Source: Thysanoteuthis rhombus (taxonomy: Eukaryota > Mollusca > Cephalopoda > Oegopsida > Thysanoteuthidae). From it: 64,000 nucleotides of DNA. The notes under the pieces are model-generated. The model saw only the letters and a program-made list of their open reading frames with translations, was not told the origin of the DNA and searched no databases. Below are positions 37,915-49,077 of the stretch, piece after piece (position 1 is the stretch's first letter; each line of letters opens with the position of its first letter). Made by a program: the position numbers and the translations under genes. Location: positions 22,634,906-22,698,905 of the forward strand of contig OY735203.1 in assembly GCA_963457665.1 (NCBI GenBank), written 5' to 3'.

Positions 37915-38085
37915 ATGATCATTGCATCACATTATATAGAAACTTTTATTTGAAATGATTTCCCGTCGACAGGAAGTTATTGTTTAACTTAGTATCGATA
38001 ACGTAAGTTTGATTGAAAAAATGAAGAAAATAAGACTGCTGCTTGGTCAACAATAAGGTTTCTACCCTTTTAGTTTGAAAGCAAA
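37915..38085 (-). repeat. SINE-like copy 2
   Basis: A second copy of the same body in the same orientation, about 300 bp away. It shares ATTTGAAATGATTTCC and GATAACGTAAGT in the same order and spacing as copy 1. Its tRNA-like head (towards 38085) is poorly preserved. The similarity between copies is roughly 60 percent by eye, so both are old. Confidence 0.45.
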
Positions 38086-38093
38086 TCATACCA

Positions 38094-38220
<127 letters not shown>

Positions 38221-40149
38221 GTTTTAGGAGTTGCTTCATATCCTTTGATGTATCGCATAAATTGATTGATTGATATTCGAAATTTTCATAATTTTATCAC
38301 TTCCACCCTTGCCTAGTGGACACTTTTCAATGGGTTCAAAAGCGTTATAATAAGTTAAAACACTCAACTGGATGAAATTATTTTATTTGTTTACAGTGTT
38401 GAATGTGTGCAGGATATTTTTGAAAATTTTAAATCTTTCAGTGACAACCATAGAATAAGATTCATAACACCTTCCGTTTTTGTCATTTGAATTTTAAAAG
38501 AAAATCAAATTTGACCAAATTTCATGGATGAAATATACTTGTAATAACATGTAAAATTCAAAACAGGAAGTTGATGTTATGCTTCGTTGACATGAGTATA
38601 ACAGATACCACACATTGATCCAAGTCTAATTATAGTCAACTCGATCGCTGCATTTAACGTTTGATAAACCCAAAGCCAGTCCCAATGGATCTACAAATTG
38701 GTGGAAGCTGGAATGAATTATATAATTGTTTGTTATATAAAGGGTTATGGTATATGGTATACTATTTCAAGCAAATGAAATATTTTACTTACCCTTTATC
38801 AAATGATGGTATTATGACCAACGTGCACACAAATACTTTTCATTTATCTTTGTCGCGACTTGAATTTATCTGCAAATGATGTTTATATCATCTAGAAGTA
38901 TTTTTTTTAAATTTAAAAATCAATTTCTTCTGCCATGACATTTTTGCGTATTTCCCCTTTCCCTATACCCATATACTTGTGCACAAAAGAATTCTGAACC
39001 TTTTTAATGAATTTGATGATATTCTGTGGCAGTAGAGGCCATGGGCTGAAGAATAAATGATCAAACCATGATGGGAGGGTCAAAGATTGTCTACAGTTAC
39101 ATTCCCTGCATCCTAGCTATATATGAACTGATTTTCATTCATATTTTATTGACAATGGTGTTGGCAGAGATATGCACTCTCAGAATGCTTTCTAGTTCCA
39201 GCTGTAGTATTTTCCCCCAATAAAAAAATGTGGACACATAATGGAAGAAATAAGAAAGATATTATTTTTAAATCATCCTAACATCTGTGAATGCATTCAT
39301 TTTTTAAATGTGCACTTGGGAATTACTTTGTGTAACAAAATTAGAACCATTGTTGCCTGTCTAGACTGAGTACAAAGGGAAGAACAATTGTGTTCTGAGT
39401 TGAACAGATTGCCCTTGCGTACCTACCAGTAAGTTCACATAACTTTCACTCTCACGCTATTATAATGAACGTGTACACAATATACTACACCCAAAGTACA
39501 AGCACCCATTTCACAATCATCAATCTGAAAGAAAAAATCACTCGTCTCCTGAATTTCCCATAAACATACGCTAGCTACAGCTGAAATATCATATAAATGC
39601 AATGTTCTGGAAACTGATATTTGCAGGTTAGAAAAATCAAACAAAAAAAAAAACACTGGGGATGATCTCCCCAGTGGAATGTTTCTTATTTGATAAGGAT
39701 AAACAGTGACCCCAGAAGCAAATGCCTATGTGTTCGACACGTTTTTTTTTTTTATAAAAAAGTTGAAATTAGAATCATATTCAATGCCATGAATGGATAT
39801 CAGTATGCAGTGGTGTTTAGCTGTAGAAATTATGTCTTCTTCTCTCAACACATTATTTTTATGCTAATGACGAATCTCTATTTTATCAATTCTCTTATTT
39901 TATTTCTTCTATAAGTATCAGATTGTACATCCAAATCAATGATTTTTTATGGCTTCAAAGATTGGTATCCGGCTAAATCATAATCCCATATTAGTTTGTG
40001 AAATTATTCAAAAGGATACTGGGGTTAAGTGGCTGGAACAAAGTGCAAACAATGCACAATCTTTTCCCTTTGATGTTTTTGAGTTACACCGCTGTTAGTG
40101 TGTGCCTATGGAGCAATTCTTATTGAATGATAGTGAACTTCCATGAAAA
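38221..40149. other. Intergenic, no gene seen
   Basis: AT-rich unique DNA; no domain, RNA or repeat recognised. Confidence 0.55.
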
Positions 40150-40580
40150 ATAAAAGAAAAGTATTCAACTAATGCATCCTCCTGGTGGTCACTTATGGAG
40201 CTGAAACATGTAACCTAAGCAGAGACAGGCTTACAAACTGAAAAGCACGCAACGCACACATGGGAGAATCATGCTTAACCTCACATAGAGAGATCACGAG
40301 ACAGCACAGTATATAAAAAAGAAAACGGGAGTCAGGGACACCAGGGAATCTATTAAAAAACTTGAATGACAAAGGGTAGGCCATGTTGCAAGAATAACAG
40401 ATAACCGATGGACATCACGACTCACTGAGGCCGGCAGAATGCAAGATGGAGAGATGAACTGGACAAAATCATACAATATTGGCTCCACAACACCAACAAT
40501 AAAGAAATGTACCGAATCCTTTGGGGAGGTGTATGCCAAATGACAGACGTTGAAAGACTGCTGATGATGATGATTAATCG
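40150..40580 (+). mobile_element. RTE 3'-end fragment
   Basis: Clear match to the terminal 430 bp or so of the copy at 9186-11878: TGCATCCTCCTGGTGGTCAC, GAGATCACGAGACAGCACAG, GGCCATGTTGCAAGAATA and GATGGACATCACGACTCAC. It ends with GACAGACGTTGAAAGACT, then CTGATGATGATGATTA. Contains stops and a deletion of about 30 bp before the GAGGCCGGC segment. A 5'-truncated, inactive insertion. Confidence 0.9.
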
Positions 40581-40934
40581 GCAGTGAGAGTAGCACATGA
40601 TAAACTTCTGTCATTTTCCAAAGTTATTGATAAATGCTGATTGTCAGTTCTGTATCTTCTATGTTCGATTATTAGTGCTGAAATTATGCTAGGTTTGATG
40701 CAAAATTCCACGGTAATCATAACAATACCCGTAAGAATCTTGTTTATAATTTGAAATATGAGGTTTTGTGTTTGTCAAAGGATGTTCATGAACTGGCAGG
40801 GAATTACTGCATTCAAATCATCCTTTCACCATAAACTTGAATGGGTCAATTCAGCATATATGAACATTTCATTGTGTTACAATGTTCAGTTTGTTTGTTT
40901 TTTGTTCTATGGATCACTGATCTCAAACGACTGG

Positions 40935-42390
40935 ATATTTTTCATAAAAAAATAACAAGGATATCGAAATCCGAAAATATGACATCCAAATATTGTCCCA
41001 CATTTACAAGAAGTTTTGATCCAAATGTACAGTCATAATCTGATTTTGATGGAATATTAATTAATTATCTGATGAAGTAATTACATTTTCAGACGTATTG
41101 AAGACATTTAATTCAATCAAATATTTTATTAGTGCTTTCTAGTTCACCCATACTGGTTGGGTTCAGCAGTGGATACCAATTTGATATTGGAATAAACGTA
41201 TCTGAATATGTTTTTCTCGGTGCAAGCTCATATAACTGGTAGTCCTTATATTTTAGGTACATAATCATACTTGTTATAAGCAGCTACTAACAAAGTAAGA
41301 TAGTTATCGTGGGAAACAAATGTCTTGTCTTGTCGTCTAAAAATGTATTCCAGATTTTTTTTTATTGTATTTTCTAAAAATGTTTGCGGACCGTGTAGCA
41401 AAAATTTACTCTATGTAAGTGGTGCTGTAGACGTTAAAAAGTCCATTTGACAAAACGGCACCCATGATTCTCAAAATCTTGAGACGTCACCACCTATAGT
41501 TATTCGGCTATATGAAAAAAGACGATGTGCTAAACAGAATGTTCATGACTGTTAAGTGCAGTGTGGTTTGCCGAACAAGTCCATCAATGCTTTCATTTGG
41601 ACTCATGCTTGTTGCGTTAATTTTGTTACCGGTATTTCTAAACGTTTATATAACCCGCTTTTTTTTTAGTTGTGCCTCTTCCTTTTTTACTGAATCGTTC
41701 TCTTGGTAATGTGTTTTGATTCATGTTGAACCTTACCTAACGACTCAAATCAGATATATCTCTGCGATAAACGCAGCCATGATCATAGCAACACTATGTG
41801 ACACGAATATTTCTTCCGATTAAAATTTCTGCTTGAGTTTGATTTAGTTTGGCTATTTATGACGTCTCTTTTACTCACAGCTACATTCATGTCCTTGACT
41901 TCAGTGCTTAAAGTCATGTATTCACGTTTCCCTCGTTGCGTACTTGCCGTTAAGAGTTTGCTATAGCTGTCTAATATTATCTGCCTTTGCTCTTCATCCC
42001 CTTCTGTCTGTATAAACATTATCACTCTATCTGTTACTTCAGCAAGGTACCTCAGGATTTCCGGTGCCTTTATCTGGAAAAAAACATCTCACCCACGTGT
42101 GAAACAGAGTTTTCAGGTAACCTTTCATCATTAACAGCCAGGCCTTTGATTTTTATTTGGGCATCGAATCATTTTCTATAGTTGCTATCAGTATTTCACC
42201 AGTGTAAATCATTTTCAGATACGTGTCAACTGGTAGTTCAGAGAGACTTTGTCTGATGAAACAGGCATTGTACTTACGCTGAGAATCACGTACAAACGTA
42301 TTAATGCCGTGATACATTGTTAGAGTAATGCAGACATAGTACATAAAATGTACATAATCAAACTGAATTAATTTGCATATGCCTCAGATA
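40935..42390 (-). pseudogene. Unidentified decayed coding region
   Basis: The minus strand over about 1.4 kb is a chain of coding-like segments in shifting frames. From high to low coordinates the traceable pieces are as follows. At about 42384-42153 a frame contains SLSELPVDTYLKMIYTGEIL. A second piece reads IKIKGLAVNDERLPENS. At about 42073-41783 a frame contains EILRYLAEVTDRVIMFIQ, then SYSKLLTASTQRGKREY. At about 41645-41510 it reads SMSPNESIDGLVRQTTLHL. At 41380-41248 it reads SHDNYLTLLVAAYNKYDYV. At 41262-41113 it reads TYSDTFIPISNWYPLLNP. At 41055-40935 it reads DCTFGSKLLVNVGQYLDVIF. Composition is less AT-biased than the flanks. I recognise no family. It may be an old transposon or viral insertion, or a dead host gene; short-frame chance is the null hypothesis. 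Confidence 0.35.
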
Positions 42391-42466
42391 AACGCAACTT
42401 TTTGAATCTAAAACTATGTCTGAGATTATATATAATGATTTCCCCTCTGTCTTTATTTCACTCTAT

Positions 42467-42541
42467 CTCTCTCCCTCATTCTCTCTCTCTCTCTCTGTCT
42501 CCGTCTCTGTCTCTGTCTCTCTCTCTCTCTCTGTCTCTCTC

Positions 42542-42609
<68 letters not shown>

Positions 42610-42650
42610 AAGGGATACGCAAACAGACGCACACACATGCATGTACACAT

Positions 42651-42717
<67 letters not shown>
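42467..42717. repeat. Compound microsatellite (TC)n(TA)n...(CA)n(TA)n
   Basis: TC/TCTG tract, then a long TA run to 42606, a short spacer with CA variants, a CA run and a second TA run ending at about 42717. Confidence 0.95.
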
Positions 42718-42721
<4 letters not shown>

Positions 42722-42805
42722 CCACGTCAGACTTACTCGATCGAAAAAATACTGAGAACTGTTATTGAAAAAAAGTAATTCAAGACCCACATACGGCTAT
42801 ACAAA

Positions 42806-42896
42806 ATGCAATCATCATCATCATCATCATCGTTGTTGTCGTCGTCGTCGTCATCATCATCATCATATCGATAGTAGTAGTAGTAGTAGTAGAAGG

Positions 42897-42930
<34 letters not shown>

Positions 42931-42935
42931 GTCGT
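42806..42935. repeat. Triplet-repeat mosaic with palindrome
   Basis: ATC units, a GTT pair, GTC units, ATC units, then seven TAG units. After a 5-base spacer AAGGA come about eleven CTA units. The TAG and CTA arms are perfect reverse complements over about 21 bp, so the locus can form a long hairpin. All blocks keep triplet register. Confidence 0.9.
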
Positions 42936-43496
42936 AGTATGCCCCAAACCACTATAAACACGATTTAATCATCAAAGAATCTTCTTCTAATCATCTCACA
43001 TATATAGAAACAAAACAAACACGATTATTAATAGAATCAAACATAAACAATTAAGGCCAAGTGAAAGTGAGCCCTAAAAAACAAGGGAACAGATGAAATT
43101 AGATAATGCATCTCCTGGGACAAAAATCATCACACTAAACTGATAGATCATCGTCATAATGCTAAAATGAAATATCTGAAGCCTTAATCTATAACAATTA
43201 GCAATTAATTCACTTCCTCTGCAAGAGATGAATAAATAAAATGAAATAAACAAATGAATACATCCCACGCTCAATCAGAGATCAACAAGTACACTAGAAA
43301 ATAAAGGGGGCAAAAGGAAAAGTAAATGTAAATAAAACGAAGCAGAGTGTTTAGACCCAGAAAATATACACACCTCAAAATAACGTCCTTAACAGGGATA
43401 CGTATAAATCAAATCATCCTTTTGAAAGAAGATAAAAGGGCACAAATATAAATGTGTATGCTTAGAAAATCCATTATGGCATTATATATGTAGGTG
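42936..43496. other. Intergenic, no gene seen
   Basis: AT-rich unique DNA without recognised content. Confidence 0.55.
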
Positions 43497-43990
<494 letters not shown>

Positions 43991-45533
43991 TGCATACTTG
44001 TCTTCGTGTGCGTGTTTGTGTTCATAAATGACAAAAATACATATAATGAATATATAAAGGCATATAGAATATATATAGCGGAACATTCAACAAATATGAT
44101 CAATTTGTTTTCAACATCATGTGACTTTCGTCGTGTGATCTGAACTTCCCTCTGTACTCACGTAAAAATGTCAGGAATCAAGTACCTACTTAACATTATA
44201 GTTACATCGTAAAACTTTCTGAGACTAAAACATCTTTAAATGGTTTGAAAGTTGAATGGATTGAATGCACCGGGAAATTTAAGGGACCTATTTTGGAATA
44301 GGAAATTACCTAATTTCACGTTGTCACTAATTAGAAAATCACCTATTTTCATGCTGTTCCTCAATTACAGGATGTACGTAACCTTGAAAGACTTGCTCTT
44401 GGATGAATTTTATATAAATGCAGTTGTAGAATCAGGGGGTTTCCATTCGTATCGAACCTAACTTCAAGGGTCTTTAGGGGACAACTTGGAGAATGATTCA
44501 TTGGATTTTGCTTGTTTTGTTTTGAAGATGGATATATTTAGATTTTAAATAATATCAAATGAATATAAATTCAACATCCCCGTTTGCTGCTAGCTCCCAC
44601 TCCACTTTCACTTCTATTCTAACTGAAGGTAATTTTCGTATCGTATATGTAGTAAATGAATTCGTAGATACATAGGACTTGGTTGGATCAATTGCAAAGA
44701 CAGTCACTTTGCAATCACATGTTCATGATTTTGAATCACGGTAGGAAAATGCATCTTTTTATATGGTTTGACAAGATAATAAACATTGTTGGGTTTACTT
44801 CCCTGAATTGGATAAGGATTATCAACTCAACTTCTCAAAACTAATTCTAGGTTCTTTGAACCATGTTCTGTCTCTAGAATTGGAAATAGAAATTATTCCC
44901 CTCGTTTTTTTCATATCAACGCTTACATATTTTCGGTGTGAATCCATAGCAGAATATCATTTTAATTATTGAAAAAATCTAACCACATCCCTTCAAAAGT
45001 CGCCAAATCTGCTACTTGTAGCCAAATCTGTTGACCCTACTTTGCTTAGAAGATTAAAGTAACAAAAAAATTACTATACATTCCTGAGTTACATTAAAAC
45101 TGTGATAATCTTTCTCCAGGCGAATGTAAAAGGACAATCACTCAAGGATGTGTTTAGTTACCGTTTTTTACACGGCAGTGGGAAAAAACCAACAAAATAT
45201 GCTTCAGACAGATAACAATAATTCAAAAACTTACATAGTCAAGCCAATATATTTTTTTTAAATGGATATCAATTGGCGAAAATCCCGTTTCCGTCTACGT
45301 CAGTTTCCGAGTTAATGAGCTTCAACAAAAGTGATTAACAGACCAGGCTGGCTCATGTTGTTGTTTTTTTTTCTTTCAAACCAAGTTTTAAAATACTTGT
45401 AATCAAATGGTAAAAACGGTATGCTTCTATCTTTGAGAGGTTCAGATATTGGACAGTTCTGCAACCATCCCAATCAATAATGGTGACCTCATCCTCTGCC
45501 CAGTCACAATACATGTTCACAAGTGTATGAAAC

Positions 45534-45534
<1 letters not shown>
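43991..45534. other. Intergenic, no gene seen
   Basis: AT-rich unique DNA. No domain or repeat recognised before the RTE tail at 45535. Confidence 0.55.
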
Positions 45535-45571
<37 letters not shown>

Positions 45572-45745
45572 TGTCTTTTGACGTCCGTCGTTGGACATAA
45601 ACCTTCCTTCAGCTTCACCACAATTCTCTATCATGGGCGTTATGGAGTCAGTATTTCCTGATTCTGTCCAGTCAATCTCTCTGTCTAGTGTTCAGGCGGC
45701 CTCAGTTTCTTATGTGATCTCTAGGGTTGCACTTGAAACTTCCAA
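45535..45745 (-). mobile_element. RTE 3'-end fragment with expanded tail
   Basis: Minus-strand copy of the last 170 bp or so of the RTE element. From 45745 down it reads the GAGGCCG segment, CATGATAGAGAATTGTGG and TTTATGTCCAACGACGGACG. It ends in twelve TGA units (ATC on the + strand, 45535-45571). The best copy at 9 kb has only about five units, so the tail has lengthened here. Confidence 0.85.
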
Positions 45746-46652
45746 CCAATCCGTCCTTGTGCAGATATATATTTGTCTACGTATGTTAGTCTACCGGTAT
45801 GCGTATCTGTTCAGCTATGCGTATTCGAGAACGTTTGAACATAGATATATATATGAATGAATCTGTCAAGAGATTTATATCTCTTGGAACATATTTCGTA
45901 GCATGCTCGGATACATAACCAAGACGACTCTTTCTCGAACAGACTTTGTAAACCTTGATTGTGCGTTCATTCATATACGTAAAAAAATATCTTTTTTTCC
46001 TCTAATTACTCATGAAAACTCAGACATGGAACAAAACGAAGACAATTTTCTCTTTTTACAAAAAGGAACACGCCAAACGAGCATTATACTTTTGGAATTT
46101 CAAGCAAACTTTTTATCTTAGTTTTTTTTTCAATAAATGCATTTTATTTATATGCTAACCTTGAGCAGGAAACATTCTTTTAAAGGCACCCCAAAAGCGT
46201 CACTTTCACAAAGGCGATTCAATTTTTGCGTGAGGTTTTCTATTATCGAATTATAATCAGACGGTCCAGAACGACTAGCTTGTCAGGCTATTTAACAATG
46301 AAGAAGAGAGTAATGAATATAGAGTATGTAATGAAGAAAAAAAAATAGACAGACGAAGAAGACAACGACAATGACAGGGTGGGAAGGGTGATCGATGAGG
46401 AAGTATTCAAATGAATGCAATTCCAAGATAAATATATAGAATGTGCGCAAATAAAAATCTATCTCAGAAAATGAAAATCTCAAAATCATCAGGCCTTCGT
46501 ACTTCGGCTGGCTTTCTCCAACAAGTGCATACGAACCCTTATACTTAGTTCAAATAATGTACATATATTAAAGAAAAACTTGCCCAAACATTTAATTTAT
46601 TAGCATTAATGTGAAGTGAACATAGGTTTTGAAGATCTAGAATAATGCCTAA

Positions 46653-46730
<78 letters not shown>

Positions 46731-48167
46731 ATACAAAGATTCAATGATTTTATATAGAAAATCGTTTCTTTTGTTGTAGGTATAGTCATCAAGGCAGTGA
46801 AATTAGAAATTGGTAGGATTTTTAGATCATTTAATCGAACCATGATTAAGCAACATCGTTGCCTCAAGCTTTATCAGCTTGGCCATAGTGAAATAATACT
46901 GCAAATTAAAGAATGTGATAACACAGGTATAGAAATAGAATACATGGATAGTGTATATCAAAATAAATACATTTGTAACAAAGTTAAGGGAATTTAGTTA
47001 CCAAAAGAGATGGATCTAGTCCTTGTCAGTGTGAAAAATCATTGCAGTGACTGGGATCAGGGAATGGGGGAAAACAACTGACTTTGGTCCATTTGTTTGA
47101 CTGACAGGGAGTTGGGCGAGAAACACTGATAATGATGTAACAAATTGTCAAGGTATTTCGATGGGAGCGCCCTTTAACGTGTTATCCACTAGGAAATGGT
47201 TCCGTTTCAACAAATACATAAAAAAAACGAACAATTCATAGGACAATTGATAGTCTTAAAGATTATTTGTTTTGTGGTATACAGCGTAGTGAACTTTGAG
47301 TTGGTCGAAAAAATGTCAAATACTTCTGATGATTATGCTGATTAAAGAAAAATTTTCGGAGAAGATTTTCCTGTGTAATTTTTTTTTTTTTAAGATGATA
47401 CCATAAATTGGCTTGCATGCAGTCTGAGATTAAAATAGACAACAGCTTTAAATATTCACAGGGGTGAACATCCAATAGATATGGCACAAACAGCAAGTCA
47501 CGTCTGTTGTTATTCTTACTGGTGCCCAATCGTTAAATAAGTTTTTGGAATAAAATACATAAGTTGGCGTCGTATCAAAAAAATGATATGTCGTATAGAA
47601 TAATACCAATATACAATATACAGAATGCTTTATATGAATTGATGACCTGCATGTATGACATAAACTATATAGTAAAGAAGAGGGAGTTGGTGTTTGACCA
47701 ACACCACTTGGGTGCAATGTTAATACAACAGGCTTATTTATAACAAAAAACCCAAAACAGTTTCATGGTAAATAACTGATGACCCCAAATAAAAACAAGT
47801 GGGAAAAAAGTATATGCGAAACAAAGAGAGAGACACTGAAAAAAAATATACAAGTTGCATTGAGAGATATTGGAACATGAGTGACATGGTTGACGGAAGT
47901 GACACGTGGAAATATCTCGATTCTCTTTAATATTTAGTTTTCGAATCCATAGCATTCTACAGCACTCTGTAGACTATATATGTATGTAGGCATAAAGTTT
48001 TCAGTGATTCACAGTTTTAAAAGGATTCAAATATTGTACATATACATCAAAGAGAGAAATGTTTTGCGTATTTACAAACGCCAGCATAAATACACACACA
48101 TATCGTTGAGAGAAGGGTGTTTAATCAAACAAAAATTATCGTATATGCCTTATATAACTTTGACACC
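45746..48167. other. Intergenic with a (TA)n repeat
   Basis: Holds a pure TA microsatellite at 46655-46728. No gene recognised; open frames near 46797-46997 and 47263-47717 show no known domain. Confidence 0.5.
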
Positions 48168-48422
48168 ATGTATCGACTCCGTAAATCCCTAAAGTCATTG
48201 GGGCTATCACTCTATGAGGTACACATACGGTATATGTCGCATTGCTGCAACATTGAGAATCACTGCAGCACCTTTTTCAGGTTGCCTAAAGACTCAAAGC
48301 CCTTCCAGCTGCAAAAATGGGTAAGACAAGGTGATACCAACTCCCCAAATACTTCACAGCCTACCATGAGATGATATCCAGGAGACGGGGAGAATAAAGA
48401 AATCAAAATCGGCGGCAGGTTC
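48168..48422 (+). mobile_element. RTE internal fragment (RT motifs A-B)
   Basis: Corresponds to the main copy from about 10815 to 11070. It runs from the end of motif A (CGACTCCGTAAATCCCTAAAG) through GTTGCCTAAAGACTCAAAG and GGGTAAGACAAGGTGATACC (motif B, RQGD). It ends inside GGCGGCAGG, exactly where the fold-back element begins. Unlike the other fragments it lacks the 3' end, so it was cut by a later rearrangement or insertion. The region equivalent to the premature TAG of the main copy is too diverged to compare. Confidence 0.8.
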
Positions 48423-48769
48423 CTATCTTGACTTTGGTATTTTGACATTAGGTTTTATTGGGTTTTATTGCCCCAGTTGATACCCTAAGTGGCATTCTTT
48501 TTAGGAAAATGAAGTAGCACTAAAATGCAGGCATCGTTCTTAATTCCTATTGATGAATATAAAGTAACAACACACATGCTAAAAAATCAAAGGCAATGTA
48601 GAAAATCCACCCCACATCCATCATACCTAAAACCTCGTATCACTATTTTATGCCTCCAAATATGCCCCCAAATAATAATAATTTAGAATGAAACTATCTA
48701 CAAAAGCCACATGGATATCAACGGGGGCAATAAAACCTAATGCTAATATACTAAGGTCAAGATAAGAAC
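48419..48769. mobile_element. Fold-back (TIR) element, 351 bp
   Basis: The left arm (48419-48484) and the reverse complement of the right arm (48713-48769) match over about 57 positions with roughly 10 mismatches. Both contain TATCTTGAC, CATTAGGTTTTATTG, CCCC and GTTGATA. The left arm has a tandem duplication of the 10-mer GGTTTTATTG. The interior of about 230 bp has no frame. The structure fits a MITE-like non-autonomous DNA element or other fold-back repeat. No target-site duplication could be fixed with confidence. Confidence 0.7.
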
Positions 48770-48994
48770 ATTTCCTGCAAAACTAGTAAGCATCCTTTCA
48801 TAAATGGCCCTTAGATCTAGTTCACATCCTTTGACAAAATGAATAACCCCGTATCACCCACGACGGCACCTACAATATTCTAATCGAATTCCCAAAACTA
48901 GGATTTAAAAAAAAACATAGATGATCATTCGCCTGATGAGGCCCTGAGAGGGCAGAACATGAGCTATTTTTTATAGCAAATCCAATCCACATTC

Positions 48995-49077
<83 letters not shown>

